Positions 24,552-32,483 of a stretch of 64,000 bases of DNA are shown here, piece by piece (positions within the stretch are counted from its first letter, which is position 1; every line of letters begins with the position of its first letter). The position numbers and the translations under genes are program-made. A model generated the notes under the pieces. That model saw only the letters and a list, made by a program, of their open reading frames with translations, was not told the DNA's origin and did no database searches. This stretch comes from Akkermansia muciniphila. Its GTDB lineage: Bacteria; Verrucomicrobiota; Verrucomicrobiia; Opitutales; Opitutaceae. The stretch is from the NCBI GenBank assembly GCA_945888375.1, contig CAMCZZ010000007.1, positions 64,689-128,688 of the forward strand, in the 5' to 3' direction.

Positions 24552-27500
24552 TCAGGGCGGGCCGGCGTGAATGACGGCGCGCAGGGCTTCCGCGGCGGCA
24601 TACACCGCATCGGCGTGGCCGGGCAGGGCTTGAGCCTCGCTGGCCAGAGCGGCCCGCTCCAACTCCGCGCAAGCGGCGCGCAGCGGAGCGGCGCCCAGGT
24701 TTGACGCGGCCCCTTTGAGAGTGTGGGCGGTGCGGGCCAAGGCCGGCAGGTCGCCGGCGGCCTCCCCCTCGCGGAGCGCGGCGAGGAGGGCGTCCAGATC
24801 TTCGGGGAAGCCGGCGATGATACGGCGGACCAGATTGTCATCGTCCATCAGGCGGCCGCGGAGTTCGGCCCAGTCGAGCGGGGGGGGCGTGGTGCTTTCC
24901 GCACTGGCGGGGTGGATCGGCGGGGTGGGCGCGGTGGGCGCGGTGGTTAATTCGCGGGAGGCGGGCAGCCAGCGGCGCAGGGCCTGGTGGAGGAGGGCGG
25001 GGTCGATGGGCTTGGTCAGGTAGTCGTTCATGCCGGCGCTGATGCCCAGTTCGCGATCGCCGATCAGAGCGTGCGCGGTCATGCCGAGGATGGGGACTTG
25101 GTGGTTCTCGCGGCCGATGGCGGGATCGCGGATGGCGCGGGTGGCGGTGAGTCCATCCATGACCGGCATCTGTATGTCCATGAGGACCAGGTCGAACTTG
25201 GTGGTGGCAAGGGCATCGAGTGCTTCCATGCCGTTGCCCGCCACTTGGGCGTCCAGGCCGAAGCGCTGCAGCAGGCCGCGGGCGACTTCCTGGTTGGTGC
25301 GGTTATCCTCCACGAGCAGTATGCGTGCGGTGGCCGGCAGGGGGAGGGCTTCTTGGTGTAGGAGGACGGGTTCGTGAGCCTCGGCCTGGGTGCCTGCGTG
25401 GAAGGGGAGCTCAATCCAGAACTCGGAGCCTGCGCCCGGGGTGCTCTCGACCCCGATCTGGCCCGCCATGAGGCCGACCAGTTCCTTGGAGATGGCGAGG
25501 CCCAGCCCGGTGCCGCCAAACTCGCGCGTGGCGGAGGTATCGACTTGGGAAAACTTTTTAAACAGGCGGTCGAGCTGGTCCGGTTTTATGCCGGGCCCGG
25601 TGTCCTGGATGGAGAAGCGCAGGCGGTGGGCGTGGACGGACTGAGGGGGGAGAGGGAGGCAGGAGACGCTCAGGGTGACCTGGCCCTGGGTGGTGAACTT
25701 CACGGCGTTGCCGGTCAGGTTTACGAGAATTTGCCGCAAGCGGTCCGGGTCTCCGCGCAGGGCGTCGGGTATTTCCGCGCTGAAATCACACTTAAAGCCT
25801 ATGCCTTTGGTCTGGGCTTGGAGGCGGAAGGGCAGGGCGAGTTGCTGCAGGAAGGTGCCCAGGTGGAAGTCCTGGTTATTGAGCTCGAACCGGCCGGCTT
25901 CGATTTTGCTGAGATCCAGGATGTCGTTGATCAGGTGGAGCAAGGTCTGGCCGCTGGCCCGGATGGTTTCGGCGTAGCGGTGTTGCTTGTCGTTGAGGGG
26001 GGTGTTGAGCAGGAGATGCGTCATGCCGAGCACGCCATTCATGGGGGTGCGGATCTCGTGGCTCATATTGGCCAGGAAGTCGCTCTTGGCGCGGCTGGCG
26101 ATCTCGGCGCGGGCGGCGAGTTCGTGGGCGCGGGTGCCGGCCTCGGCCAGGCGGGCGTTGGCGGATTTCAGGTTGGCCTCGGATTCTTTGGCCGGGGTGA
26201 TGTTGATGTGCGAACCGACGATGCGGCGCGGGGTGCCGTCGGGTTGCCAATCGGTGACGCCGCCGGAGTTGATCACCCAGACGAGGGACCCGTTTTTATG
26301 CCGGTAGCGGACTTCGACGTAGAGGGGAATGCGGCCCCCGCTGGTGACGTGGGCGTGCATGGCGATGAGGCTGCGGGGCAGGTCTTCGGGCAGAATCAAC
26401 TGGCGCCAAGTATCGGGTTGGTTGGGCAGTTCGTGGTCCTCATAACCCAGCATGCGTTTCCAGGCCGGGCTGTAGATCTCGGTGTCATTCACCACGTCGT
26501 GGTCCCAGTAACCGGAGATGTTTGATTCGATCACAAACTCCAGCACCCGGCGCTGGGCTTCGCGGCTTTGCTCGGCTCGGAGGCGTTCGGTAATATCGCG
26601 GGCGGCGGCGTAGATGAAGCGGCCGAGGGGAGCACAGCGCCACTCGATCATGCGGTAATCCCCGCCTCGGGTCCGGTAACGGTTGACCAAGCCCATGACC
26701 GGGCGGCCCTGGGCCAGCTCGTTGAGGGCGTTTTGGGCGGCGGGGAGGTCGTCCGGGTGGACAAAATCGAGCAGGCGGGCGCCTTGGAGATCGTTCGTCT
26801 GGTGACCGAGCACGGATTCCCAGGCGGTATTGGAGCGGAGGAAGCGGCCTTCCAGGTCGGCGATGCACAGGAGGTCGAGGGCCAGCTGGAAGAACCCCTC
26901 GAATTCCCGGGTGCGATCGCGCAGGGTGCGCTCCGCGAGGATGCGCTCGGTGATGTCGATGAAAGTGGTGTGGGTATGGGTGGGTGACCCGGAGCCTTTC
27001 TCGCCGGGGAAAATGGGGATGCTGTCCACGGTGATCCAGACGGGGGCGCTCAGGGCGGGATTGTGGATGGCGATGGTAAGGCCGAGCACAGGGCGGCCGG
27101 TGCGCAGGGCGATCATGGCCGGTTGCTCCTCGGGCTTGAGCAGGCGGCCACCGAGGTCGGCCATGTGCCAACCGGGATCGGTGGCGGTGCGTCCCTTCAA
27201 GCGGTCCAAGGACAGGCCGAGGATGCGTTCGGCGGCGGGATTGGCGTCTAGGATGACGCCTTGGGCGTCCTGGGTGAGGAGCCCCTGCGCCATGGTTTCG
27301 AAAAGGGTGCGGAAGCGGTGTTCACTCTCGGCGTGGGCGGCGGTGCGGATACGCACGGTATCGGCGAGGCGGCGGGCGCTTGCGGTCAGGATCTGGCGGT
27401 TGCGGACCTCGATTTTATCGCGTTCGCGCAGGACGCGGTGCAGCACGACCCAGCAAACGAGCACGATAAAAACGGCGGCGCCGAGGAACTCGACGTTGCG

Positions 27501-28712
27501 TCGGCGCTGGAGCCGGGCCGCGTTGGCAGCCTCTTCGGTGCGCAGGGCGAGGACCGTGTGGAGCCGGTCAACGGCGGAGGTGAAGGCTTTTTTACCTGCG
27601 CTGTAGGCGGGGCCTTCCAGAAAGCCGAGTGCGACGGTGTCCTGCCCTTTCCGGACCAGGGCAAACACGTCTTTTTCGATTTTGGTGAGGCGGGCGTAGG
27701 CTTCCGAGAGTTGGTCGATGAGCTCGCCGAGGGCGGGACCGTTCAGGCTCAGCCCGGCGGCGAGGATATCCTCCAGCTCGGCGGCGTGCTGGCGATGCCG
27801 CGCTTCCCAGGAGGGATCGAGCGTATGGGCGGCGAGCAGCGTGGTAGAGATGAGGACCTCTTCGAGGCGGAGAAGTTCTTCGGTCTGGCTCAGCAGAATC
27901 TGGTTATTACGTTGATCACGAGCGAGTTCACTCTGATCGCGCACGAGATAAAGCATGAAGACCGCGAGGATGCCGATGGAGAGAACGGGGCCGGCGCCGA
28001 GGGCCAAGCGAACGACAAAATTGTTATGGCGATCGCGGTTCTGCCGCCGCCGTAAAAGCAGCGCATAGGCAATCATGCCGGCGGACAGCAGCACCATGAT
28101 ACCCAGCGCGACCGACGGCAGTAATTGTAGGGCGATATTGCTATACCACTGGCTGGCAGCGATATCCACGCCGAGGACGGCCCGCACCCCGTCGCTGCTG
28201 CCGGGCAGGGGGGCAAATACGGAAACCCATTTGCCATAGCTGTCCCGGTAAGGGCCGTCGGTCTGGCCCGAGCCGAAAAAGGCATTTTGCATACCCTTGA
28301 CCGATTCGGGGTAGATTTGGCCTGCTGGGGACTCGGCGGTGGAGCCAACGGGTTCGGAATCCGCGTAGAAGAAGATGGTGCGGTCCGGGCGCCGCCCGAT
28401 CAGGTAAACGAAGCGGCAGTCCGGGCTATCGGCCCGCAGCCGGGCGAGGCGGTTTTTGAGCTGCAGGTAGGCCGGGGTGCCCAGGTCTGCCGCGGTGCCG
28501 GTCAGCTTTTCATCCAGACCGGCGGGCAGGGCCTGCTGGAGCAGGTAGGCGTGTTTTAACCAGGCTTCGCGCTGCGTGCGTTCCGCGTCGCGCCAGAGCC
28601 AAGCGATGGTCACTGCCAGAGCGGCCGCGGTGATCGCGACGATGAGCCAGCCGCTCCGCGTATTCGCAGTGGCAGGGGGGCTTGGCGCGTGCAAGGGGTT
28701 AGCTGAGTCCAT
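24552..28712 (-). CDS. Hybrid sensor histidine kinase with PAS, receiver and Hpt domains
   Basis: A 1386-residue inner-membrane signalling protein. Residues 22-40 form a membrane helix, 41-195 a periplasmic sensor region that looks like a PDC/Cache domain, then membrane helices at about 198-220, 238-258 and 406-426 with a helical segment at 265-400 between the last two. Three PAS domains follow (about 462-590, 596-710, 716-845), then a HisKA domain with NMSHEIRTPMNG (His885), an ATPase domain ending in FGGTGLGLAISKEL (1065-1078), a receiver domain with phospho-acceptor Asp1179 in LVLMDIQMP, and an Hpt domain with AHTLKG (His1330). This is a full His-Asp-His phosphorelay. No response regulator is adjacent. 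The ligand is unknown. Confidence 0.93.
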   Translation of the reverse strand: MDSANPLHAPSPPATANTRSGWLIVAITAAALAVTIAWLWRDAERTQREAWLKHAYLLQQALPAGLDEKLTGTAADLGTPAYLQLKNRLARLRADSPDCRFVYLIGRRPDRTIFFYADSEPVGSTAESPAGQIYPESVKGMQNAFFGSGQTDGPYRDSYGKWVSVFAPLPGSSDGVRAVLGVDIAASQWYSNIALQLLPSVALGIMVLLSAGMIAYALLLRRRQNRDRHNNFVVRLALGAGPVLSIGILAVFMLYLVRDQSELARDQRNNQILLSQTEELLRLEEVLISTTLLAAHTLDPSWEARHRQHAAELEDILAAGLSLNGPALGELIDQLSEAYARLTKIEKDVFALVRKGQDTVALGFLEGPAYSAGKKAFTSAVDRLHTVLALRTEEAANAARLQRRRNVEFLGAAVFIVLVCWVVLHRVLRERDKIEVRNRQILTASARRLADTVRIRTAAHAESEHRFRTLFETMAQGLLTQDAQGVILDANPAAERILGLSLDRLKGRTATDPGWHMADLGGRLLKPEEQPAMIALRTGRPVLGLTIAIHNPALSAPVWITVDSIPIFPGEKGSGSPTHTHTTFIDITERILAERTLRDRTREFEGFFQLALDLLCIADLEGRFLRSNTAWESVLGHQTNDLQGARLLDFVHPDDLPAAQNALNELAQGRPVMGLVNRYRTRGGDYRMIEWRCAPLGRFIYAAARDITERLRAEQSREAQRRVLEFVIESNISGYWDHDVVNDTEIYSPAWKRMLGYEDHELPNQPDTWRQLILPEDLPRSLIAMHAHVTSGGRIPLYVEVRYRHKNGSLVWVINSGGVTDWQPDGTPRRIVGSHINITPAKESEANLKSANARLAEAGTRAHELAARAEIASRAKSDFLANMSHEIRTPMNGVLGMTHLLLNTPLNDKQHRYAETIRASGQTLLHLINDILDLSKIEAGRFELNNQDFHLGTFLQQLALPFRLQAQTKGIGFKCDFSAEIPDALRGDPDRLRQILVNLTGNAVKFTTQGQVTLSVSCLPLPPQSVHAHRLRFSIQDTGPGIKPDQLDRLFKKFSQVDTSATREFGGTGLGLAISKELVGLMAGQIGVESTPGAGSEFWIELPFHAGTQAEAHEPVLLHQEALPLPATARILLVEDNRTNQEVARGLLQRFGLDAQVAGNGMEALDALATTKFDLVLMDIQMPVMDGLTATRAIRDPAIGRENHQVPILGMTAHALIGDRELGISAGMNDYLTKPIDPALLHQALRRWLPASRELTTAPTAPTPPIHPASAESTTPPPLDWAELRGRLMDDDNLVRRIIAGFPEDLDALLAALREGEAAGDLPALARTAHTLKGAASNLGAAPLRAACAELERAALASEAQALPGHADAVYAAAEALRAVIHAGPP

Positions 28713-29296
28713 GTCTGGCCGAGGTGGTGCGAAATTTTAAGCGGGAGCCGGAGCTACCGATGGAGAGAATTGGTGATAGAAGCGGTTTGCGCAGAAGAAA
28801 CCTAATCATTCATCGGCCATTGTTTGAGCCAGTTGACCAGTTAGTGTGTTTTGGGGTAAAATGTTTGTGTTTATTGGGTTGAACTAATCACCCAGGCCCG
28901 TGCTCTGCACCTTCCTACGTTTAAGCATTTATGCGGATTAAAATAGGGTGAAGACCTGGGCGAGGGTCCTGCCGTTGCCGGGTTCGCGGCGAGGCGACTG
29001 GGCGGCCCGTCGCGGTGGGGCCCTCGGCTCGAAAACCCCTTCGAAAAGTGTTCGCCCTGCGGCCGCCCCCGCCTTCGGCACCGTCCTTCGTCCGGTCCGC
29101 GCGGAAAGCTGCTCGTCCCCTCGCCCCGCTGCTCTGCCGATCACTGGAAGGTTCCCGGCTGATGGGTGGAGTCTGTGCGCCGAGACCTCGGGGAGTGCCG
29201 GCAAGACCTGCGGGACCGGGTGTATCTGGTTCCGTTTACGGCTTTCCGCGGCCGGGCGGGGGTTTGGCCGGGGGCGGAAAGGGCCCGGAGGATGCC
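28713..29296. other. Intergenic region between the histidine kinase and AraC-type gene
   Basis: About 580 bases. The part 28760-28960 is AT-rich and probably contains the histidine kinase promoter. The part 28966-29153 is a family 2 dispersed repeat. Open frames over the repeat have no recognisable product. Confidence 0.45.
28966..29153 (-). repeat. Dispersed repeat family 2, copy a (longest)
   Basis: On the minus strand this copy shares blocks with the other three copies: CAGAGCAGCGGGGCGAGGGG at the left, GGACCGG-CGAAGGACGG in the middle, GAGCCGAGGGCCCCACCG, and GTCGCCTCGCCGCGA-CCCGG-CAACGGCAGGA at the right end. It lies 143 bases past the 3' end of the AraC-type gene, in the same orientation as that gene. 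Confidence 0.75.
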
Positions 29297-30067
29297 CTAC
29301 TGGCGCCGCCAGGCCGAGGGGGTGAGGCCGGTTTGTTTCCGGAACCAGCGGGCGAAATAATTGGGGTCATCGAAGCCGGCTTGGGCCGCGGCGGCGGCGA
29401 TGCCCGGGGTCGCGCGCAGGGCGGCTTGGGCGGCCTGGAGCCGTTCATGGTCGCGCAGGCCGCGCAGACCGAGGCCGTGTTCACGTTTTAAGCGGCGGCT
29501 GAGGGCATCCCGGACGTAGCCGGTCTCGCGGGCGATCTCCCCGAACGGTTTGGCTTCGCGCAAGCCCTCGCGCACGCGGGTGACCAACGGGGAGGGGGCC
29601 GGCGCCGGGGCGGGATCGGCCGGCCGTGAGGGCTCGAGTAGGCGCGCCACCACGGAAAGCACCGCGGGGTAGTCAGATAGGGCGAGGCGGCCTTTGGTGG
29701 GCACCCGGGCGAGCAGGGCGTGAAGTTCGTTCAGGGCCTGCTGGGGCAGGTGGCGGTGAAAAACCCGGGTGCCCGGGCGGCTCTCGAATTCCAGCACGAG
29801 GCAGAGCGGGCGGCTGGTGCCGGCTAGGGCGAAGCCGTGGTCGATGCCGGGCGGGATGATGAACAAGTCTCCCGCCCGGGCCTCGACGCGGCGCTCGCGC
29901 AGGATCTGCACGCCTTCGCCGGCGAGGTAGAGAATCAATTGGTGAAAGGGGTGCCGGTGGGGGGCGACCTCGGCCTCACGGTGGCGGTTTAGCTGCAATT
30001 TACGCAGCACGAAACCGAGGGCGTGGATCTCGATTTTTTGGACGAGCAGGGGACTCCAGGCAAGCAT
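29297..30067 (-). CDS. AraC-family transcriptional regulator with cupin sensor
   Basis: A 256-residue protein from ATG 30067. The frame is open to 30130, but the longer form adds unconserved residues across the divergent promoter. The N-terminal cupin-like domain (about 15-120) has HRHPFHQLILYLAGEG and a later GIDHGF pattern, typical of sugar-sensing AraC regulators. The C-terminal two helix-turn-helix motifs (about 160-256) include ETGYVRDALSRRLK and AAAAQAGFDDPNYFARWFRKQTGLTP. It is divergent from the oxidoreductase gene, its probable target; the effector is unknown. Confidence 0.9.
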   Translation of the reverse strand: MLAWSPLLVQKIEIHALGFVLRKLQLNRHREAEVAPHRHPFHQLILYLAGEGVQILRERRVEARAGDLFIIPPGIDHGFALAGTSRPLCLVLEFESRPGTRVFHRHLPQQALNELHALLARVPTKGRLALSDYPAVLSVVARLLEPSRPADPAPAPAPSPLVTRVREGLREAKPFGEIARETGYVRDALSRRLKREHGLGLRGLRDHERLQAAQAALRATPGIAAAAAQAGFDDPNYFARWFRKQTGLTPSAWRRQ

Positions 30068-30111
30068 GGCGGGACCGGGCGAGGGGGGGCGGGAACGTGC
30101 TAGGACACGTC

Positions 30112-30151
30112 GGTATCGTTCTAACTGCAAGCCAGCCCTTCAGGTATCTTG
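30112..30151. promoter_or_regulatory. Direct repeats in the AraC/oxidoreductase divergent region
   Basis: GGTATCGTT (30112-30120) and GGTATCTTG (30143-30151) are direct repeats 31 bases apart, about three helical turns, in the 126-base gap between divergent genes. AraC-type regulators bind such direct half-sites. The match is short and could be chance. Confidence 0.28.
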
Positions 30152-30193
30152 GAACCGCGCCTTTCCTGCGCCTCTCCCTCCTTTCCATCCAAA

Positions 30194-31339
30194 ATGACCA
30201 CGCACAAAGTCGGCATCATCATGAACGGCGTCACGGGACGCATGGGCACGAACCAGCATCTGCTGCGCTCGATCAAGGCCATCATCGACCAGGGGGGCGT
30301 GAAACTAAACGACTCCGAGGTCATCCTACCTGACCCCATCCTCATCGGCCGCAGCGAGTCCAAGCTCGCCGCCCTGGCCGCCCGCGCCGGGGTGAAGCGT
30401 TACTCGACCAACCTCGACGCCGCCCTCGCCGATCCGGCCAACCAAATCTATTTCGACTCCACGCTCACCGGTCAGCGCCCGCATGGCGTGCGCAAGGCCA
30501 TCGCGGCCGGTAAACACATCTACTGCGAGAAGCCTACCGCGACGACTTCGAAGGAAGCCCTCGCGTTGTTCGAGGAGGTCACCGCCGCCGGACTCAAGAA
30601 CGGTGTCGTGCAGGACAAGCTCTGGCTGCCCGGCCTGGTGAAGTTGAAATGGTTGATCGATACCGGCTTCTTTGGCAAAATCCTCTCCGTGCGCGGCGAG
30701 TTCGGCTACTGGGTCTTTACCGGCGAATATGAAAAGCTGCAGCGCCCTTCCTGGAACTACCGCAAGGAGGACGATGGCGGCATCATCGTGGACATGCTTT
30801 GCCATTGGCAGTATGTGATTCAGAATCTCTTCGGCGAACCCAAGTCGCTCACCTGCCTCGGTGCCACCCACGTGCCCGAGCGCTGGGACGAGGCTGGGAA
30901 AAAATACCAATGCACCGCCGACGATTCGGCCTACGCCACCTTCGAATTGAAGAACGGCGTGATCTGCCACTTCAACTCCTCCTGGACGGTGCGGGTGGAC
31001 CGCGATGATTTGTTGACCCTTCAGGTCGATGGCACCCACGGCTCGGCTGTCGCCGGGCTCCGCGATTGCAAGGCCCAGGCCCACGCCGCCACGCCCCGCT
31101 GCGTTTGGAATCCCGACATCGACAGCCCCGTCAAATACAAGGACGGCTGGGTGCGCGTGCCGGACCAAGGGGTTTACGACAACGCTTTCAAGGTCCAGTG
31201 GGAGCTGTTCCTCCGCCACGTGGTGAAGGACGAGCCCTTCCCCTGGAACCTGCGCGAGGGCGCCAAGGGCGTGCAACTCGCCGAGCTCGGTCTCCAGAGC
31301 TGGGCCGAGCGCAAGTGGCTCGACATCCCCGCGCTCTGA
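30194..31339 (+). CDS. Gfo/Idh/MocA-family oxidoreductase
   Basis: A 381-residue NAD(P)-dependent sugar or polyol oxidoreductase. The Rossmann part begins KVGIIMNGVTGRMG, and the family motif EKP is present in HIYCEKPTA. The C-terminal alpha/beta domain carries the GGIIVDMLCHW segment with the likely catalytic His. I start at ATG 30194 after a pyrimidine-rich leader; an earlier start at 30149 has no support. A good intrinsic terminator follows. It is probably controlled by the divergent AraC-type regulator and used for carbohydrate breakdown. Confidence 0.88.
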   Translation: MTTHKVGIIMNGVTGRMGTNQHLLRSIKAIIDQGGVKLNDSEVILPDPILIGRSESKLAALAARAGVKRYSTNLDAALADPANQIYFDSTLTGQRPHGVRKAIAAGKHIYCEKPTATTSKEALALFEEVTAAGLKNGVVQDKLWLPGLVKLKWLIDTGFFGKILSVRGEFGYWVFTGEYEKLQRPSWNYRKEDDGGIIVDMLCHWQYVIQNLFGEPKSLTCLGATHVPERWDEAGKKYQCTADDSAYATFELKNGVICHFNSSWTVRVDRDDLLTLQVDGTHGSAVAGLRDCKAQAHAATPRCVWNPDIDSPVKYKDGWVRVPDQGVYDNAFKVQWELFLRHVVKDEPFPWNLREGAKGVQLAELGLQSWAERKWLDIPAL

Positions 31340-31407
31340 GGAGCGTTTTTCCTTTCCGCGCCCTCCGTGTGGTGCGCCGGGCGCGGCATGCATCCCCTTA
31401 CGGGGAC

Positions 31408-31441
31408 AGCCGGCGTGGTTACAAACTGCGCCGGCTTTTTT
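31408..31441 (+). terminator. Intrinsic terminator after the oxidoreductase gene
   Basis: AGCCGGCG (31408-31415) pairs with CGCCGGCT (31429-31436), an 8-bp GC-rich stem followed by six T residues ending at 31441. It is 69 bases after the stop codon. Confidence 0.85.
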
Positions 31442-31514
31442 ACGTCCGGCGGCTTCCACTTGCAAAGCCGGCGGACTCGCGCGTGTTTCCGACAAACCTT
31501 AATCTTTTCCCACC

Positions 31515-32207
31515 ATGCTAATCTGGATCCTCCTCATCATCGTCCCCATGCTCTTCGGGTTCTACGCCCAGATGAAGATTCGCAGCGCTTACGCCCACAA
31601 TTCCCAAGTGGGCTCGCGCGGCGGCATCACCGGTCGCGAGGCGGCCGAGGCCGTCATCCGCTCCGCCGGCATTACCAACGTCAAAATCATCGAGGTGCCC
31701 GGCGAGCTGACCGACCACTACAATCCCATGACCCGCGAGCTGGCGCTCTCGGCCCATAACTACCATGGCTCCAGCCTTGCCGCCCTCGGGGTCGCCGCCC
31801 ACGAAGCCGGCCATGCCATCCAGCACAAGGTGGGCTATGCCATGATGAACATCCGCCAGACCCTCGCCCCGGCCACCCAGATCGCGGCGAGTGTATCGAA
31901 CTTTGTCATGATCGCCGGCATCTTCCTTTTCAGCACCGCGCTGGGCGGCAAACTCCTGGTGGCCGGCGCCGTCGCGCTGGCGGTTATCTGTCTCTTCCAG
32001 TTCGTGACGCTGCCGGTCGAGTTCGACGCCAGCCGCCGCGCCAAAGAGCAACTGGTCGGCCTGGGCATTCTGGATCGCGACGAGATGAAGGGCGTCAACG
32101 AGACGCTGAACGCCGCCGCGCTCACTTATGTGGCGGCCTTCGTCGCCGCGCTTGGTTCGCTCCTGCATATTCTGCTCATGCTGTCGGGTCGCCGCAGCGA
32201 GGACTGA
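31515..32207 (+). CDS. Membrane zinc metallopeptidase (YugP/PF04298 type)
   Basis: A 230-residue membrane protein with the zinc motif HEAGHAIQH at about residues 96-104. It has an N-terminal helix (1-17), two central helices (about 125-170) and a C-terminal helix. This matches the neutral zinc metallopeptidase family represented by YugP, of unknown substrate. A conserved EFDASRRA segment after the central helices supports the family call. The start follows the leader AATCTTTTCCCACC. A family 2 repeat begins 14 bases after the stop. Confidence 0.88.
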   Translation: MLIWILLIIVPMLFGFYAQMKIRSAYAHNSQVGSRGGITGREAAEAVIRSAGITNVKIIEVPGELTDHYNPMTRELALSAHNYHGSSLAALGVAAHEAGHAIQHKVGYAMMNIRQTLAPATQIAASVSNFVMIAGIFLFSTALGGKLLVAGAVALAVICLFQFVTLPVEFDASRRAKEQLVGLGILDRDEMKGVNETLNAAALTYVAAFVAALGSLLHILLMLSGRRSED

Positions 32208-32220
32208 GCCAGGATCATTT

Positions 32221-32309
32221 CGTTGAATGGCCCAGCCGCGGGGCGAGGGGCCGAGCCGAGGGCCCCAACGATAGGTCCCGCCACGTCGCCTCGCCGCGAC
32301 CCGGGCAAG
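32221..32309 (+). repeat. Dispersed repeat family 2, copy b (internally deleted)
   Basis: Begins 14 bases after the zinc peptidase stop. It keeps the left block (CGTTGAATGG, GCGGGGCGAGGGG), then GAGCCGAGGGCCCCA and the right block GCCACGTCGCCTCGCCGCGA followed by CCCGGGCAA, but lacks the central part seen in copies a, c and d. The orientation matches the upstream gene. Confidence 0.7.
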
Positions 32310-32483
32310 TGAAGCTCCCAGCGGAGGCCCCTTTGCCCCGAACTCCGGGGCTTGCCGGGAGCTTCCAGACAAGGGAATCGGAGGATTGGCCAAGGCGCGG
32401 GGGTTGCCTCTGAACTTTCCTTTCGTGGGCTGCGGTATGCCGTCTGGTCGTTCCCGGCAGGCTCTCTTCTATACTTTGATTTT

